Assembly: GCA_902572065.1 (NCBI GenBank)
Contig: CACGEL010000019.1
Span: forward strand, 1 to 16,164
Length of the DNA stretch: 16,164 nt
Direction: 5' to 3'
Origin: an uncultured Prochlorococcus sp.
GTDB lineage: Bacteria; Cyanobacteriota; Cyanobacteriia; PCC-6307; Cyanobiaceae
Shown piece after piece: positions 8,624-15,311 of the stretch (the first letter of the stretch is position 1; each line of letters begins with the position of its first letter). A program made the translations under genes and the position numbers. The notes beneath the pieces were generated by a model. The model did not search any database, was not told where the DNA came from, and worked only from the letters and a program-made list of their open reading frames with translations.

Positions 8624-8636
8624 ATGTTTTTTTAAA

Positions 8637-9263
8637 TTAAACCCTTTCAAGTAAATTCTGTTCTCTAAGGTAATTAATAACTTTTTCAACAGAATTATTT
8701 AAATTTAAAGAGCCTGTATCAACAACTATTTCTGGATTCGAAGGTGCCTCATATGGACTTGATATCCCTGTAAAATCTTTAATTTCCCCCAAACGTGCCT
8801 TTTTATAGAGACCTTTAGTATCTCTACCCTCACATACATTAATATCTGCAGCGCAATATACTTCGATAAAATCCTTTGATCCAATAATTTTTCTAACCTT
8901 ATCTCTATCGCTAATGAAAGGGGAGACGAATGCTGTAATGGTTATGATTCCAGCATTCATAAATAAATTGGCAACTTCTCCGATTCTTCTTATATTTTCT
9001 TCTCTATCTTCATCAGAAAATCCTAGATCCTTGCATAAACCATGTCTAACATTATCTCCGTCTAATACATAAGTTGATAACCCATCAAGGTGTAAGACCT
9101 CATTTACTGCATTGGCTAAGGTACTTTTACCAGAGCCTGATAATCCTGTAAACCAAATGACCATTCCTTTATGTCCTCTCATTCTTTCTAACTTATTTCT
9201 ATCAATAGTTAAATTATGCCATTTTATATTTTTTCCTGAATTTTCCTGATTTAATTCCGTCAT
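8637..9263 (-). CDS. cysC: CysC, adenylylsulfate (APS) kinase
   Basis: APS kinase (208 aa) phosphorylates adenylyl sulfate to PAPS in sulfate assimilation. The P-loop GLSGSGKS spans residues 40-47, DGDNVRHGL begins at 68, and GFSDEDREENIRRIGEVA at 81-98 matches the E. coli enzyme closely. FVSP with S114 is the loop around the family's phosphorylatable Ser, and GLYKKARLGEI with FTGISSPYEAP complete the lid region. It is a stand-alone kinase, not fused to ATP sulfurylase, and no sat or cysH gene is adjacent. It is downstream of the SUI1-like gene on the same strand with a 43-bp gap that holds a perfect TATAAT, so it may have its own promoter. It faces purE tail to tail. Confidence 0.97.
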   Translation of the reverse strand: MTELNQENSGKNIKWHNLTIDRNKLERMRGHKGMVIWFTGLSGSGKSTLANAVNEVLHLDGLSTYVLDGDNVRHGLCKDLGFSDEDREENIRRIGEVANLFMNAGIITITAFVSPFISDRDKVRKIIGSKDFIEVYCAADINVCEGRDTKGLYKKARLGEIKDFTGISSPYEAPSNPEIVVDTGSLNLNNSVEKVINYLREQNLLERV

Positions 9264-9278
9264 TTTTTATGCTTTCAA

Positions 9279-9284
9279 ATTATA
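9279..9284 (-). promoter_or_regulatory. Candidate -10 box for cysC
   Basis: On the minus strand this reads TATAAT, a perfect sigma-70-type -10 consensus, 15 bp before the cysC ATG and inside the 43-bp gap after the SUI1-like gene. The predicted start would leave a leader of about 5-10 bases. No matching -35 hexamer is evident, and such elements are often weak in this group. Confidence 0.4.
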
Positions 9285-9306
9285 GAAATCCATTTTAACT
9301 CTTTAT

Positions 9307-9618
9307 TTAGAAATTTTGAAATCCGTTATTGCGAAGAAACTCAAATGCTTTATCAACCATATCTCCTTGTAACTGAATATCCTCACCTATTACAGTTCCA
9401 CCAGTGCAACAAAAAACCTTCAATTTTTTTAGTAATTCCTTAACTTCTTTTTCATTTCTAATTCCTAAACCTTTGATCAAAGTAATAGTTTTTCCTTTTT
9501 TACCTTTTTTTTGCTTAGAGATATTTATTTTTGAAATTTTTCTTAAATTCTCTTTTGTATTCTTTTCTTGATAGATGTTTTCCTGATTATCAAATTCAAT
9601 CCAATTTTTTTTACCCAT
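9307..9618 (-). CDS. SUI1/eIF1-like protein (YciH family)
   Basis: Small basic protein (103 aa) with a C-terminal SUI1/eIF1 domain (about 38-103). The core shows [13 protein letters not shown] at 40-52, the VKELLKKLK helix, CCTGGTV at 70-76 and the closing IQLQGD...[10 protein letters not shown] segment. The first 37 residues are charged, probably disordered, and lysine/glutamate-rich. Bacterial members (YciH) resemble eukaryotic eIF1; E. coli YciH has been linked to translation-initiation fidelity and stress translation, but the role in cyanobacteria is not established. It is upstream of cysC on the same strand and divergent from trpB, sharing a 47-bp region with an inverted repeat. Confidence 0.88.
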   Translation of the reverse strand: MGKKNWIEFDNQENIYQEKNTKENLRKISKINISKQKKGKKGKTITLIKGLGIRNEKEVKELLKKLKVFCCTGGTVIGEDIQLQGDMVDKAFEFLRNNGFQNF

Positions 9619-9631
9619 TATTTTTTATATA

Positions 9632-9663
9632 TTCTATAGTTAGTTCATACTTATACTATAGAA
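9632..9663. promoter_or_regulatory. 9-bp inverted repeat over the divergent SUI1-like/trpB promoter region
   Basis: The arms TTCTATAGT (9632-9640) and ACTATAGAA (9655-9663) are perfect reverse complements separated by 14 bp, filling most of the 47-bp gap between two divergent genes. TATACT at 9652-9657 is a good -10 candidate for trpB. On the other strand TATAGA (complement of 9633-9638) is a candidate -10 for the SUI1-like gene. The symmetry could be an operator for a dimeric regulator or simply two mirrored -10 boxes. Confidence 0.4.
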
Positions 9664-9665
9664 AA

Positions 9666-10913
9666 TTGGTAAGTACAATTTCCCGTCGCGATCAAGATAA
9701 TAACAATGATGATTTGAATCAACCCTCTAAAGAAGGAAGATTTGGAAAATATGGCGGTCAATATGTCCCTGAAACATTAATGCCTGCCCTTTTTGAACTG
9801 GAAAAAGCAGCACATGATGCATGGAAAGATGAACAATTTGTTAATGAATTAAATCATTTGCTGAAAACTTATGTCGGAAGAGAGACTCCATTATATGAAG
9901 CTAAAAGACTTACTGAACATTACAAAACAAAAACCTCTACTTGCAGAATATGGCTCAAAAGAGAAGACCTAAATCATACTGGTGCTCACAAAATTAATAA
10001 TGCATTAGGGCAAGCTTTATTAGCGATAAGAATGGGTAAACATAGAATAATTGCAGAAACAGGTGCTGGGCAACACGGAGTTGCTACTGCCACTGTATGC
10101 GCGAGATTTGGTTTGAAATGCATTATCTACATGGGAGCAGAAGATATAAAAAGACAATCATTAAATGTCTTTAGGATGAAACTTTTAGGCGCAGAAGTAA
10201 AAGTTGTCACATCAGGTACTGCAACTCTTAAAGATGCAACTAGTGAAGCTATTAGGGATTGGGTATCTAATGTTGAGACAACACATTATATTTTAGGATC
10301 AGTTGCAGGACCACACCCTTTCCCAATGATTGTTAGAGATTTTCATGCAGTAATAGGAGAAGAAGCTAAAAAACAATGTCTAGAATCATTTGGATCATTA
10401 CCTGATATTTTGCTTGCTTGTGTAGGTGGAGGATCAAATGCAATGGGCCTTTTTCATCCTTTTGTAAAAGAAAAATCAGTTAGATTAATTGGAGTTGAAG
10501 CTGCGGGAAGCGGAGTTGATACAGAAAAACATGCTGCGACTATTACTAAAGGATCAGTTGGAATTTTACATGGATCAATGAGTCTTCTTTTGCAGGATAA
10601 AGATGGTCAAGTACAAGAAGCACATTCTATAAGTGCAGGTCTTGATTATCCAGGGGTAGGTCCTGAACATAGTTATTTAAAAGACATAGGGAGAGCAGAA
10701 TATGGCTCTGTTACTGATACAGAAGCGTTAGACGCTTTAAAACTAGTTAGTGAACTGGAAGGAATAATTCCCGCGCTCGAAACAGCTCATGCCTTTGCCT
10801 GGCTAGAAAAATTATGTCCTACCTTAAATGAAGATACGGAAATAGTAATTAATTGTTCTGGTAGAGGGGATAAGGATGTTAATACTGTCGCATCATCTTT
10901 GGATATTGAGTAA
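9666..10913 (+). CDS. trpB: TrpB, tryptophan synthase beta subunit
   Basis: PLP enzyme (415 aa) joining indole and serine to make tryptophan, normally in an alpha2-beta2 complex with TrpA, which is not in this window. The N-terminal [19 protein letters not shown] is the standard beginning of TrpB. PLP is held by K109 ([12 protein letters not shown]), the catalytic Glu is E131 (ETGAGQHG), and the phosphate loop is GGGSN at 254-258. The open frame runs further left (ATG at 9531), but that extension overlaps the SUI1-like gene antisense and is unlike any TrpB. The TTG at 9666 gives the same beginning (VST) as Prochlorococcus TrpB proteins that I remember. The candidate -10 lies so close that the mRNA may be nearly leaderless. 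The stop codon directly abuts the rhodanese stop. Confidence 0.97.
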   Translation: MVSTISRRDQDNNNDDLNQPSKEGRFGKYGGQYVPETLMPALFELEKAAHDAWKDEQFVNELNHLLKTYVGRETPLYEAKRLTEHYKTKTSTCRIWLKREDLNHTGAHKINNALGQALLAIRMGKHRIIAETGAGQHGVATATVCARFGLKCIIYMGAEDIKRQSLNVFRMKLLGAEVKVVTSGTATLKDATSEAIRDWVSNVETTHYILGSVAGPHPFPMIVRDFHAVIGEEAKKQCLESFGSLPDILLACVGGGSNAMGLFHPFVKEKSVRLIGVEAAGSGVDTEKHAATITKGSVGILHGSMSLLLQDKDGQVQEAHSISAGLDYPGVGPEHSYLKDIGRAEYGSVTDTEALDALKLVSELEGIIPALETAHAFAWLEKLCPTLNEDTEIVINCSGRGDKDVNTVASSLDIE

Positions 10914-11264
10914 CTAATATCTAGGTATATTTTTATCAATATACCTACTCCATCCATCTATACCTTCTTCAAGATTCCATATCTCTTTTACAAGATTATT
11001 ATCTAATGACCATTGTCCAAAATTATAACTTCTGATACCGGCATGACAAAGAACAACAAACTTTTTATCATTAATATCTCTAATTTTTGACTTTACATAC
11101 TCAGCTGAAACTTTACTAATTGGTAAATGTAAAAATTCCTTAGGGAAACAAGCTATTTGGAGTTCTGAATCCTCTCTAACATCAATAATAATAGGATTTT
11201 CATCTTCAGAATTAAACCATTCATTCAGATCAAAAGCGTTTATAGTTTTCGGATAATTTCCCAA
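10914..11264 (-). CDS. Single-domain rhodanese
   Basis: Small rhodanese-like sulfurtransferase domain (116 aa). The N-terminal IIIDVREDSEL at 26-35 is the conserved rhodanese strand and loop, and the active-site loop is CHAGIRS (C73 to S79), a six-residue C-x4-R type. LEEGIDGWSRYID at 98-110 is the usual end of the domain. Such proteins accept or donate sulfane sulfur, but no substrate can be assigned. The start is TTG (complement of 11262-11264): the frame is closed by TAA just upstream and there is no ATG before the catalytic strand other than this site. It converges on trpB with no intervening base, and a stem-loop lies within its last codons. It is divergent from the AT-rich gene. Confidence 0.9.
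   Translation of the reverse strand: MGNYPKTINAFDLNEWFNSEDENPIIIDVREDSELQIACFPKEFLHLPISKVSAEYVKSKIRDINDKKFVVLCHAGIRSYNFGQWSLDNNLVKEIWNLEEGIDGWSRYIDKNIPRY
10922..10947. terminator. Stem-loop after the trpB stop, inside the rhodanese 3' end
   Basis: Perfect 10-bp arms TAGGTATATT (10922-10931) and AATATACCTA (10938-10947) enclose a 6-base loop, starting 8 bases after the trpB stop. No T-tract follows on either strand, so it is not a classical intrinsic terminator. It may mark the 3' end of trpB mRNA or protect it, though chance pairing in AT-rich coding sequence is possible. Confidence 0.35.
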
Positions 11265-11329
11265 TTTTTATAATTAACTATTTGTTATTAACAATTTAAT
11301 AAGTAAAGTTGCAAGAATATGTTTATTGT

Positions 11330-11354
11330 TAAAAATAAAAATAAAAATAAAAAT
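11330..11354 (+). repeat. Hexanucleotide tandem repeat (TAAAAA)x4
   Basis: Four perfect copies of TAAAAA plus one T run directly into the preferred ATG start (11353-11355) of the AT-rich gene. Because the unit is six bases, gain or loss would keep the reading frame and change only the leader spacing (or a Lys-Ile run if the upstream TTG at 11326 is used). Confidence 0.8.
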
Positions 11355-12816
11355 GAATATTAGATTATTAACTGTAATAACTATATTATCTTTATGCTTT
11401 ATTTTCGGATTTGAAAAAATATCTTATAGTTTAAATAAAGTAAGCCAGGATGATATTTCAGAATTAAAAATTTTAAATTACTTACCTAAAAACAATAAAA
11501 CATTCTTCATTTCAAATACTAAAATTTCAAATATCACTAGTAATTTACGAAAAAGCTATGAAACACAGGATCAAGAAAAGCTTATTTTGATAAAGAATAG
11601 TATATTAGCCTATCTGGGTATTGATTTAGGTACAAACAAATTAGATGATATTTATAATAGTGAACTTACAATATCTACCTATGATAATAAAGAAAGAAAT
11701 TTAGATGACATTCTAATAATATTCAAAATTAAGGAAAAAAAAGATATAGATGATGTTTTAAATCTTACGAATTCAATTGATGAGCCTGATAAATTGATTA
11801 AAATATTTAGAGAAAATAAATTAAATTATTTAAAATATATTTATCGCACTAATGATAATTATATTATGACTTCCTCAAATAAAACATTAATTATTGATGC
11901 CTTACAATCAAGTAATATTACTAAAAAATTAGGTATAAGAAATAACTCGATTAGAGAAATATTAAATAATTTCAAAAATGAAAATAATATTTTATTAACT
12001 AAAAATTTTAAAACCAATGAATTATTAAATAATGAAAATTATTCTCTAACAAAAGATGACTATTTAATAACTTTATGCAACTTTAAAGATAAAAAAATGA
12101 TACTAAAAACGTATTTAGTAAATAATAATAAAAATTTAGATATTATGTCTTATGAAATAATAGATAAAGACAACTTATTGGATAAAACAAAATATCAATT
12201 ATCGATTTACAATAATCTAGCAAATTCAAATAAATATCTTGATCATATCAAAATAAACAGTTTTGAAAAAGCTATTTTTAATGAATTAAATACAAAATTA
12301 AACCATAATATATTATTCTTAATTTCTGACAAAAATTGGTTAATAATATTTGATAAAAATAAATTATCTATTAAAAACATAAAATTATTAGAAGATTTTA
12401 ATAAAAATAGTATAGAAAATAATAATAATATTTATACAATATATTCAAAAGATAAACTTAAAATAGAAGAAAATATTATAAAAAAATCTTTTTATAAAAA
12501 GATTTTTTCAATTCAATCTGACAATCTAATCTTTATAAGTAATAGTTTGATAAATAACGAAGATATAGATTTAATTTCAAAGGAGTTTTTTAATATTGAA
12601 GGAAATAAGTATGGTAAATATTTTCTAAATAAAAAAATTAATCTTAAGAATCCTTATGCAATTCAATCTAAAAATTTCTCTTTTTTAGAAAACATTAATT
12701 ACTTTTTTAAAAATGTAATTGATATATCGATTATAGAATTTAAAGCAATAATAAAAGAATCTATTCCAGAGACAATTCCGCTTTATTATTCAGAAACTAA
12801 TTTAAAAATACTTTAA
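11353..12816 (+). CDS. Exported or membrane-anchored protein of unknown function, possibly DUF3352
   Basis: I do not recognise this protein with certainty. From ATG 11353 it is 487 aa with a hydrophobic segment at about 4-20 after a short basic start, consistent with a signal peptide or N-terminal anchor; LSLC within it is not a proper lipobox. The next part (LNYLPKNNKTFFISN) and the overall size resemble the cyanobacterial DUF3352 family, a tentative match from memory. The rest is very rich in Asn, Lys, Ile, Leu and Asp, with alternating strand-like and polar segments and no catalytic motif or further clear membrane helix. Base composition is far more AT-rich than in neighbours (a 60-base sample at 12001 holds 10 G/C against 20 in one from gltA). 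An upstream in-frame TTG at 11326 would add nine residues, mostly Lys-Ile repeats, and spoil the signal-like start, so ATG is chosen. Confidence 0.7.
   Translation: MNIRLLTVITILSLCFIFGFEKISYSLNKVSQDDISELKILNYLPKNNKTFFISNTKISNITSNLRKSYETQDQEKLILIKNSILAYLGIDLGTNKLDDIYNSELTISTYDNKERNLDDILIIFKIKEKKDIDDVLNLTNSIDEPDKLIKIFRENKLNYLKYIYRTNDNYIMTSSNKTLIIDALQSSNITKKLGIRNNSIREILNNFKNENNILLTKNFKTNELLNNENYSLTKDDYLITLCNFKDKKMILKTYLVNNNKNLDIMSYEIIDKDNLLDKTKYQLSIYNNLANSNKYLDHIKINSFEKAIFNELNTKLNHNILFLISDKNWLIIFDKNKLSIKNIKLLEDFNKNSIENNNNIYTIYSKDKLKIEENIIKKSFYKKIFSIQSDNLIFISNSLINNEDIDLISKEFFNIEGNKYGKYFLNKKINLKNPYAIQSKNFSFLENINYFFKNVIDISIIEFKAIIKESIPETIPLYYSETNLKIL
12481..12508. repeat. 28-bp perfect palindrome inside the AT-rich gene
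   Basis: The arm AAAAAATCTTTTTA (12481-12494) is followed at once by its exact reverse complement (12495-12508). It reads in frame as Lys-Lys-Ser-Phe-Tyr-Lys-Lys-Ile-Phe-type codons. Each strand ends in a run of six T, so it resembles an AT-only bidirectional terminator or cruciform site, but it lies within an intact reading frame. Confidence 0.75.
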
Positions 12817-12858
12817 TAATTAAATTTGATTTATATCTTGTGGTTAACTAAAAATTAT

Positions 12859-12890
12859 TTGACTATCTTGTACCTATATAGGATTTATAT
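12859..12890 (+). promoter_or_regulatory. Candidate gltA promoter/operator region
   Basis: The 86-bp gap before gltA contains TTGACT (12859-12864, five of six matches to the -35 consensus). It also contains a perfect palindrome CCTATATAGG (12873-12882) and TATATC (12886-12891) as a possible but badly spaced -10. The palindrome could be a regulator site or an overlapping -10. The elements do not form an ideal sigma-70 promoter. Confidence 0.3.
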
Positions 12891-12902
12891 CACATTAAAA
12901 AA

Positions 12903-14048
12903 TTGGACATTAACAAACTAATTTTAAAACCAGGATTAGAGGGTGTCCCAGTAACTAATTCATCAATATGTGATATTGACGGTCAACAAGGGAAATTATT
13001 ATATAGAGGTTACTCAATTGAAGAATTAGCACAGAAAAGTAGTTTCTTAGAAACTGCTTTTTTATTAATTTGGGGAGAATTACCCACATCACTAGAGCTA
13101 AGGAATTTCGAACAAGAAGTACAGATGCATCGGAGATTAAGCTTCAGAGTAAGAGATATGATGAAATGTTTTCCTGCTTCAGGGCATCCTATGGATGCCC
13201 TACAATCTAGCGCTGCCTCTCTCGGTCTTTTCTACTCAAGAAGAGCGATAGATGATCCCAAATACATCTATAACGCTGTGATAAGGCTAATTGCAAAAAT
13301 TCCAACAATGATTGCCGCATTTCAACTTATAAGAAAAGGACAGGACCCTATTCAACCAAGAGATGATTTATCTTATTCATCAAATTTTCTTTATATGCTC
13401 ACTGAGAAAGAACAAGATCCAATAGCAGCAAAAGTTTTTGACAGATGTTTAACTCTTCATGCGGAACATAGCTTAAATGCAAGTACCTTCAGCGCGCGAG
13501 TTACTGCAAGCACTCTTACAGACCCATATGCAGTTATTGCATCTGCTGTAGGCACCCTGGCTGGCCCTCTCCATGGAGGAGCTAATGAAGATGTAATAGC
13601 AATGTTAGAAAAAATTAAAACCCCAGAAAATGCAGGTTCTTTTCTGGATAATGCTATTCAAAATAAAAGTAAAATTATGGGTTTCGGTCATAGAGAATAC
13701 AAAGTTAAAGATCCGCGAGCAATTATTCTTCAAAATTTAGCAGAGGAGCTTTTTGCTAGATTTGGTAAAGATGAAATGTATGAAGTTGCTAAACAATTAG
13801 AGTTAGAAGCTATACCAAGGCTAGGACCTAAAGGTATTTTTCCTAATGTTGATTTCTACTCTGGACTTGTTTATAGAAAACTCGGAATACCTCGTGACTT
13901 ATTTACTCCTATTTTTGCAATATCAAGAGTTGCAGGTTGGTTGGCTCATTGGAGGGAACAATTAGGAGCAAACAGAATTTTTAGACCATCACAAATTTAC
14001 ACTGGTTCGGCTCCAAGAGAGTGGATTACTTTAGAAAATCGAAAATAA
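12903..14048 (+). CDS. gltA: GltA, citrate synthase
   Basis: Citrate synthase of the short prokaryotic type (381 aa), condensing oxaloacetate and acetyl-CoA. The N-terminal LEGVPVTNSSICDIDGQQGKLLYRGYSI is typical. Catalytic residues match the archaeal/short-type enzymes: H224 in GPLHGGAN, H263 in GFGHREYKVKDPRA and D317 in PNVDFYSG, with LHAEHSLNAST from about 185. In this group the TCA cycle is incomplete or bypassed, so the enzyme mainly feeds isocitrate and 2-oxoglutarate for ammonia assimilation. The start is TTG at 12903: TAG at 12879 closes the frame and no ATG or GTG lies between. No Shine-Dalgarno motif is visible. A 19-bp inverted repeat spans its stop codon. ndhA follows 75 bp downstream on the same strand. 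Confidence 0.97.
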   Translation: MDINKLILKPGLEGVPVTNSSICDIDGQQGKLLYRGYSIEELAQKSSFLETAFLLIWGELPTSLELRNFEQEVQMHRRLSFRVRDMMKCFPASGHPMDALQSSAASLGLFYSRRAIDDPKYIYNAVIRLIAKIPTMIAAFQLIRKGQDPIQPRDDLSYSSNFLYMLTEKEQDPIAAKVFDRCLTLHAEHSLNASTFSARVTASTLTDPYAVIASAVGTLAGPLHGGANEDVIAMLEKIKTPENAGSFLDNAIQNKSKIMGFGHREYKVKDPRAIILQNLAEELFARFGKDEMYEVAKQLELEAIPRLGPKGIFPNVDFYSGLVYRKLGIPRDLFTPIFAISRVAGWLAHWREQLGANRIFRPSQIYTGSAPREWITLENRK

Positions 14049-14063
14049 TATTTTCGACTTTTC
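14039..14063 (+). terminator. Hairpin spanning the gltA stop codon, weak terminator candidate
   Basis: TCGAAAATA (14039-14047), one central A, and TATTTTCGA (14049-14057) form a perfect 9-bp stem that contains the TAA stop (14046-14048). It can be extended by AAA/TTT pairs after one mismatch and is followed by a short T-rich run (14059-14062). It may terminate gltA transcription ahead of the ndhA promoter. The loop is very tight (about 3 bases after opening the inner pairs), and the stem is AT-rich. Confidence 0.4.
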
Positions 14064-14099
14064 ATAAAAAGCACACATATCGTTTATCGCGAGTTAATC

Positions 14100-14105
14100 T
14101 ATAGA
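14100..14105 (+). promoter_or_regulatory. Candidate -10 box of the ndhA operon
   Basis: TATAGA in the 75-bp gap between gltA and ndhA lies 18 bp before the ndhA TTG start. No good -35 hexamer is placed 16-18 bp upstream; the region before it includes TTATCGCGAG. Proposed only because a hairpin after gltA suggests a separate ndh transcript. Confidence 0.25.
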
Positions 14106-14123
14106 GTAAATAACAATAAAATT

Positions 14124-15242
14124 TTGAACAGCGGATTAGATCTCGAAAACAGTTTTAATGAAATATTGAAGGGTTTTGGTCTCTCCAGTGAACTTGCTCA
14201 TATAATATGGATTCCTCTACCAATGTTATTGGTTTTAGTATCAGCAGTAGTTGGTGTATTGGTAACAGTTTGGTTAGAAAGAAAGATATCTGCGGCTGCA
14301 CAACAAAGGATAGGACCAGAGTATGCTGGAGCTTTAGGAGTACTTCAACCAATTGCAGACGGTCTAAAGTTACTTGTAAAAGAAGATGTTATTCCTGCAA
14401 AAGCTGATTCTATTCTGTTCACTGCCGGGCCTATATTGGTATTAGTACCAGTTATTCTTTCCTGGTTAATCATACCTTTTGGTGAAAACTTACTTATCAG
14501 TAATGTTGGTATTGGGATTTTTCTTTGGATTGCTCTAAGTAGTATTCAACCCATCGGTCTTCTTATGAGTGGATATGCCTCCAATAATAAATATTCACTC
14601 TTAGGCGGATTAAGAGCAGCAGCTCAGTCTATAAGTTATGAAATACCTTTAGCCTTATCTGTACTAGCTGTTGTATTAATGACCAATTCTCTTAGCACTA
14701 TTGATATTGTCAATCAACAAAATGGTGCTGGGATTTTAAGTTGGAATATATGGCGCCAACCTGTTGGATTCATCATATTTTGGATATGTGCTCTTGCTGA
14801 ATGTGAAAGGCTTCCGTTTGACTTACCTGAAGCGGAAGAAGAATTAGTAGCAGGTTATCAAACAGAATATGCAGGAATGAAATTTGCATTGTTTTATTTA
14901 GGTAGCTACATAAATTTAATACTATCCGCATTATTAGTTTCTATTATTTACCTAGGAGGATGGGGATTTCCTATTCCTGTTGAGATAATGGCTAAAGTTC
15001 TCAATCTCCCAATTAATGCTCCTGTAATACAAGTATTCACAGCTTCTATAGGAATTATTATGACTGTACTTAAAGCATATCTCTTAGTTTTTCTTGCAAT
15101 CTTATTGCGTTGGACAACTCCCAGGGTCAGAATAGATCAGTTACTTGATCTTGGATGGAAGTTCCTTTTACCCATATCTCTTGCTAATCTCCTCTTAACA
15201 GCAGGACTAAAACTTGCTTTTCCTCAATTTTTTGGTGGATAA
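14124..15242 (+). CDS. ndhA: NdhA, NDH-1 subunit 1
   Basis: Membrane subunit of NDH-1 (372 aa; NuoH/ND1 homologue) at the junction of peripheral and membrane arms, forming the entrance of the plastoquinone channel. About eight hydrophobic helices are visible, the first at about 30-50. The loop [20 protein letters not shown] at about 50-69 and the charged [25 protein letters not shown] at about 227-251 are the hallmark NuoH/NdhA loops. The start is TTG at 14124; no ATG or GTG precedes it in the nearby frame, the next Met (residue 34) is inside the first helix, and the resulting length matches orthologues as I recall them. ndhI and ndhG follow on the same strand, the usual cyanobacterial and plastid ndhA-I-G-E order. 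Confidence 0.97.
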   Translation: MNSGLDLENSFNEILKGFGLSSELAHIIWIPLPMLLVLVSAVVGVLVTVWLERKISAAAQQRIGPEYAGALGVLQPIADGLKLLVKEDVIPAKADSILFTAGPILVLVPVILSWLIIPFGENLLISNVGIGIFLWIALSSIQPIGLLMSGYASNNKYSLLGGLRAAAQSISYEIPLALSVLAVVLMTNSLSTIDIVNQQNGAGILSWNIWRQPVGFIIFWICALAECERLPFDLPEAEEELVAGYQTEYAGMKFALFYLGSYINLILSALLVSIIYLGGWGFPIPVEIMAKVLNLPINAPVIQVFTASIGIIMTVLKAYLLVFLAILLRWTTPRVRIDQLLDLGWKFLLPISLANLLLTAGLKLAFPQFFGG

Positions 15243-15244
15243 AT

Positions 15245-15264
15245 TTTAAGTAAATATACTTAAA
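15245..15264. other. Stem-loop in the ndhA-ndhI gap
   Basis: TTTAAGTA (15245-15252) and TACTTAAA (15257-15264) form a perfect 8-bp stem with loop AATA, beginning two bases after the ndhA stop. There is no T-tract after it, so full termination is unlikely. It could act in processing, stability or differential expression within the ndhA-I-G operon. Low specificity in AT-rich DNA. Confidence 0.35.
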
Positions 15265-15311
15265 TTATAAATTGATCCATTAAAATAAAATAACATAGTA
15301 AATTCTTTAAA

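Noticed and set aside
9531..9665. A 45-residue N-terminal extension of TrpB starting at ATG 9531
   Set aside because: It runs antisense through the SUI1-like gene, is unlike the TrpB N-terminus, and includes the likely promoter. The TTG at 9666 restores the normal length.
11282..11294. TTGTTA-T-TAACAA small palindrome in the rhodanese/AT-rich gene spacer
   Set aside because: Six-base AT-rich arms are expected by chance in such a spacer; no supporting promoter geometry.
11326..11352. TTG 11326 as the start of the AT-rich gene
   Set aside because: It would add a Lys-Ile run coded by a hexamer repeat ahead of a good signal-like start at ATG 11353.
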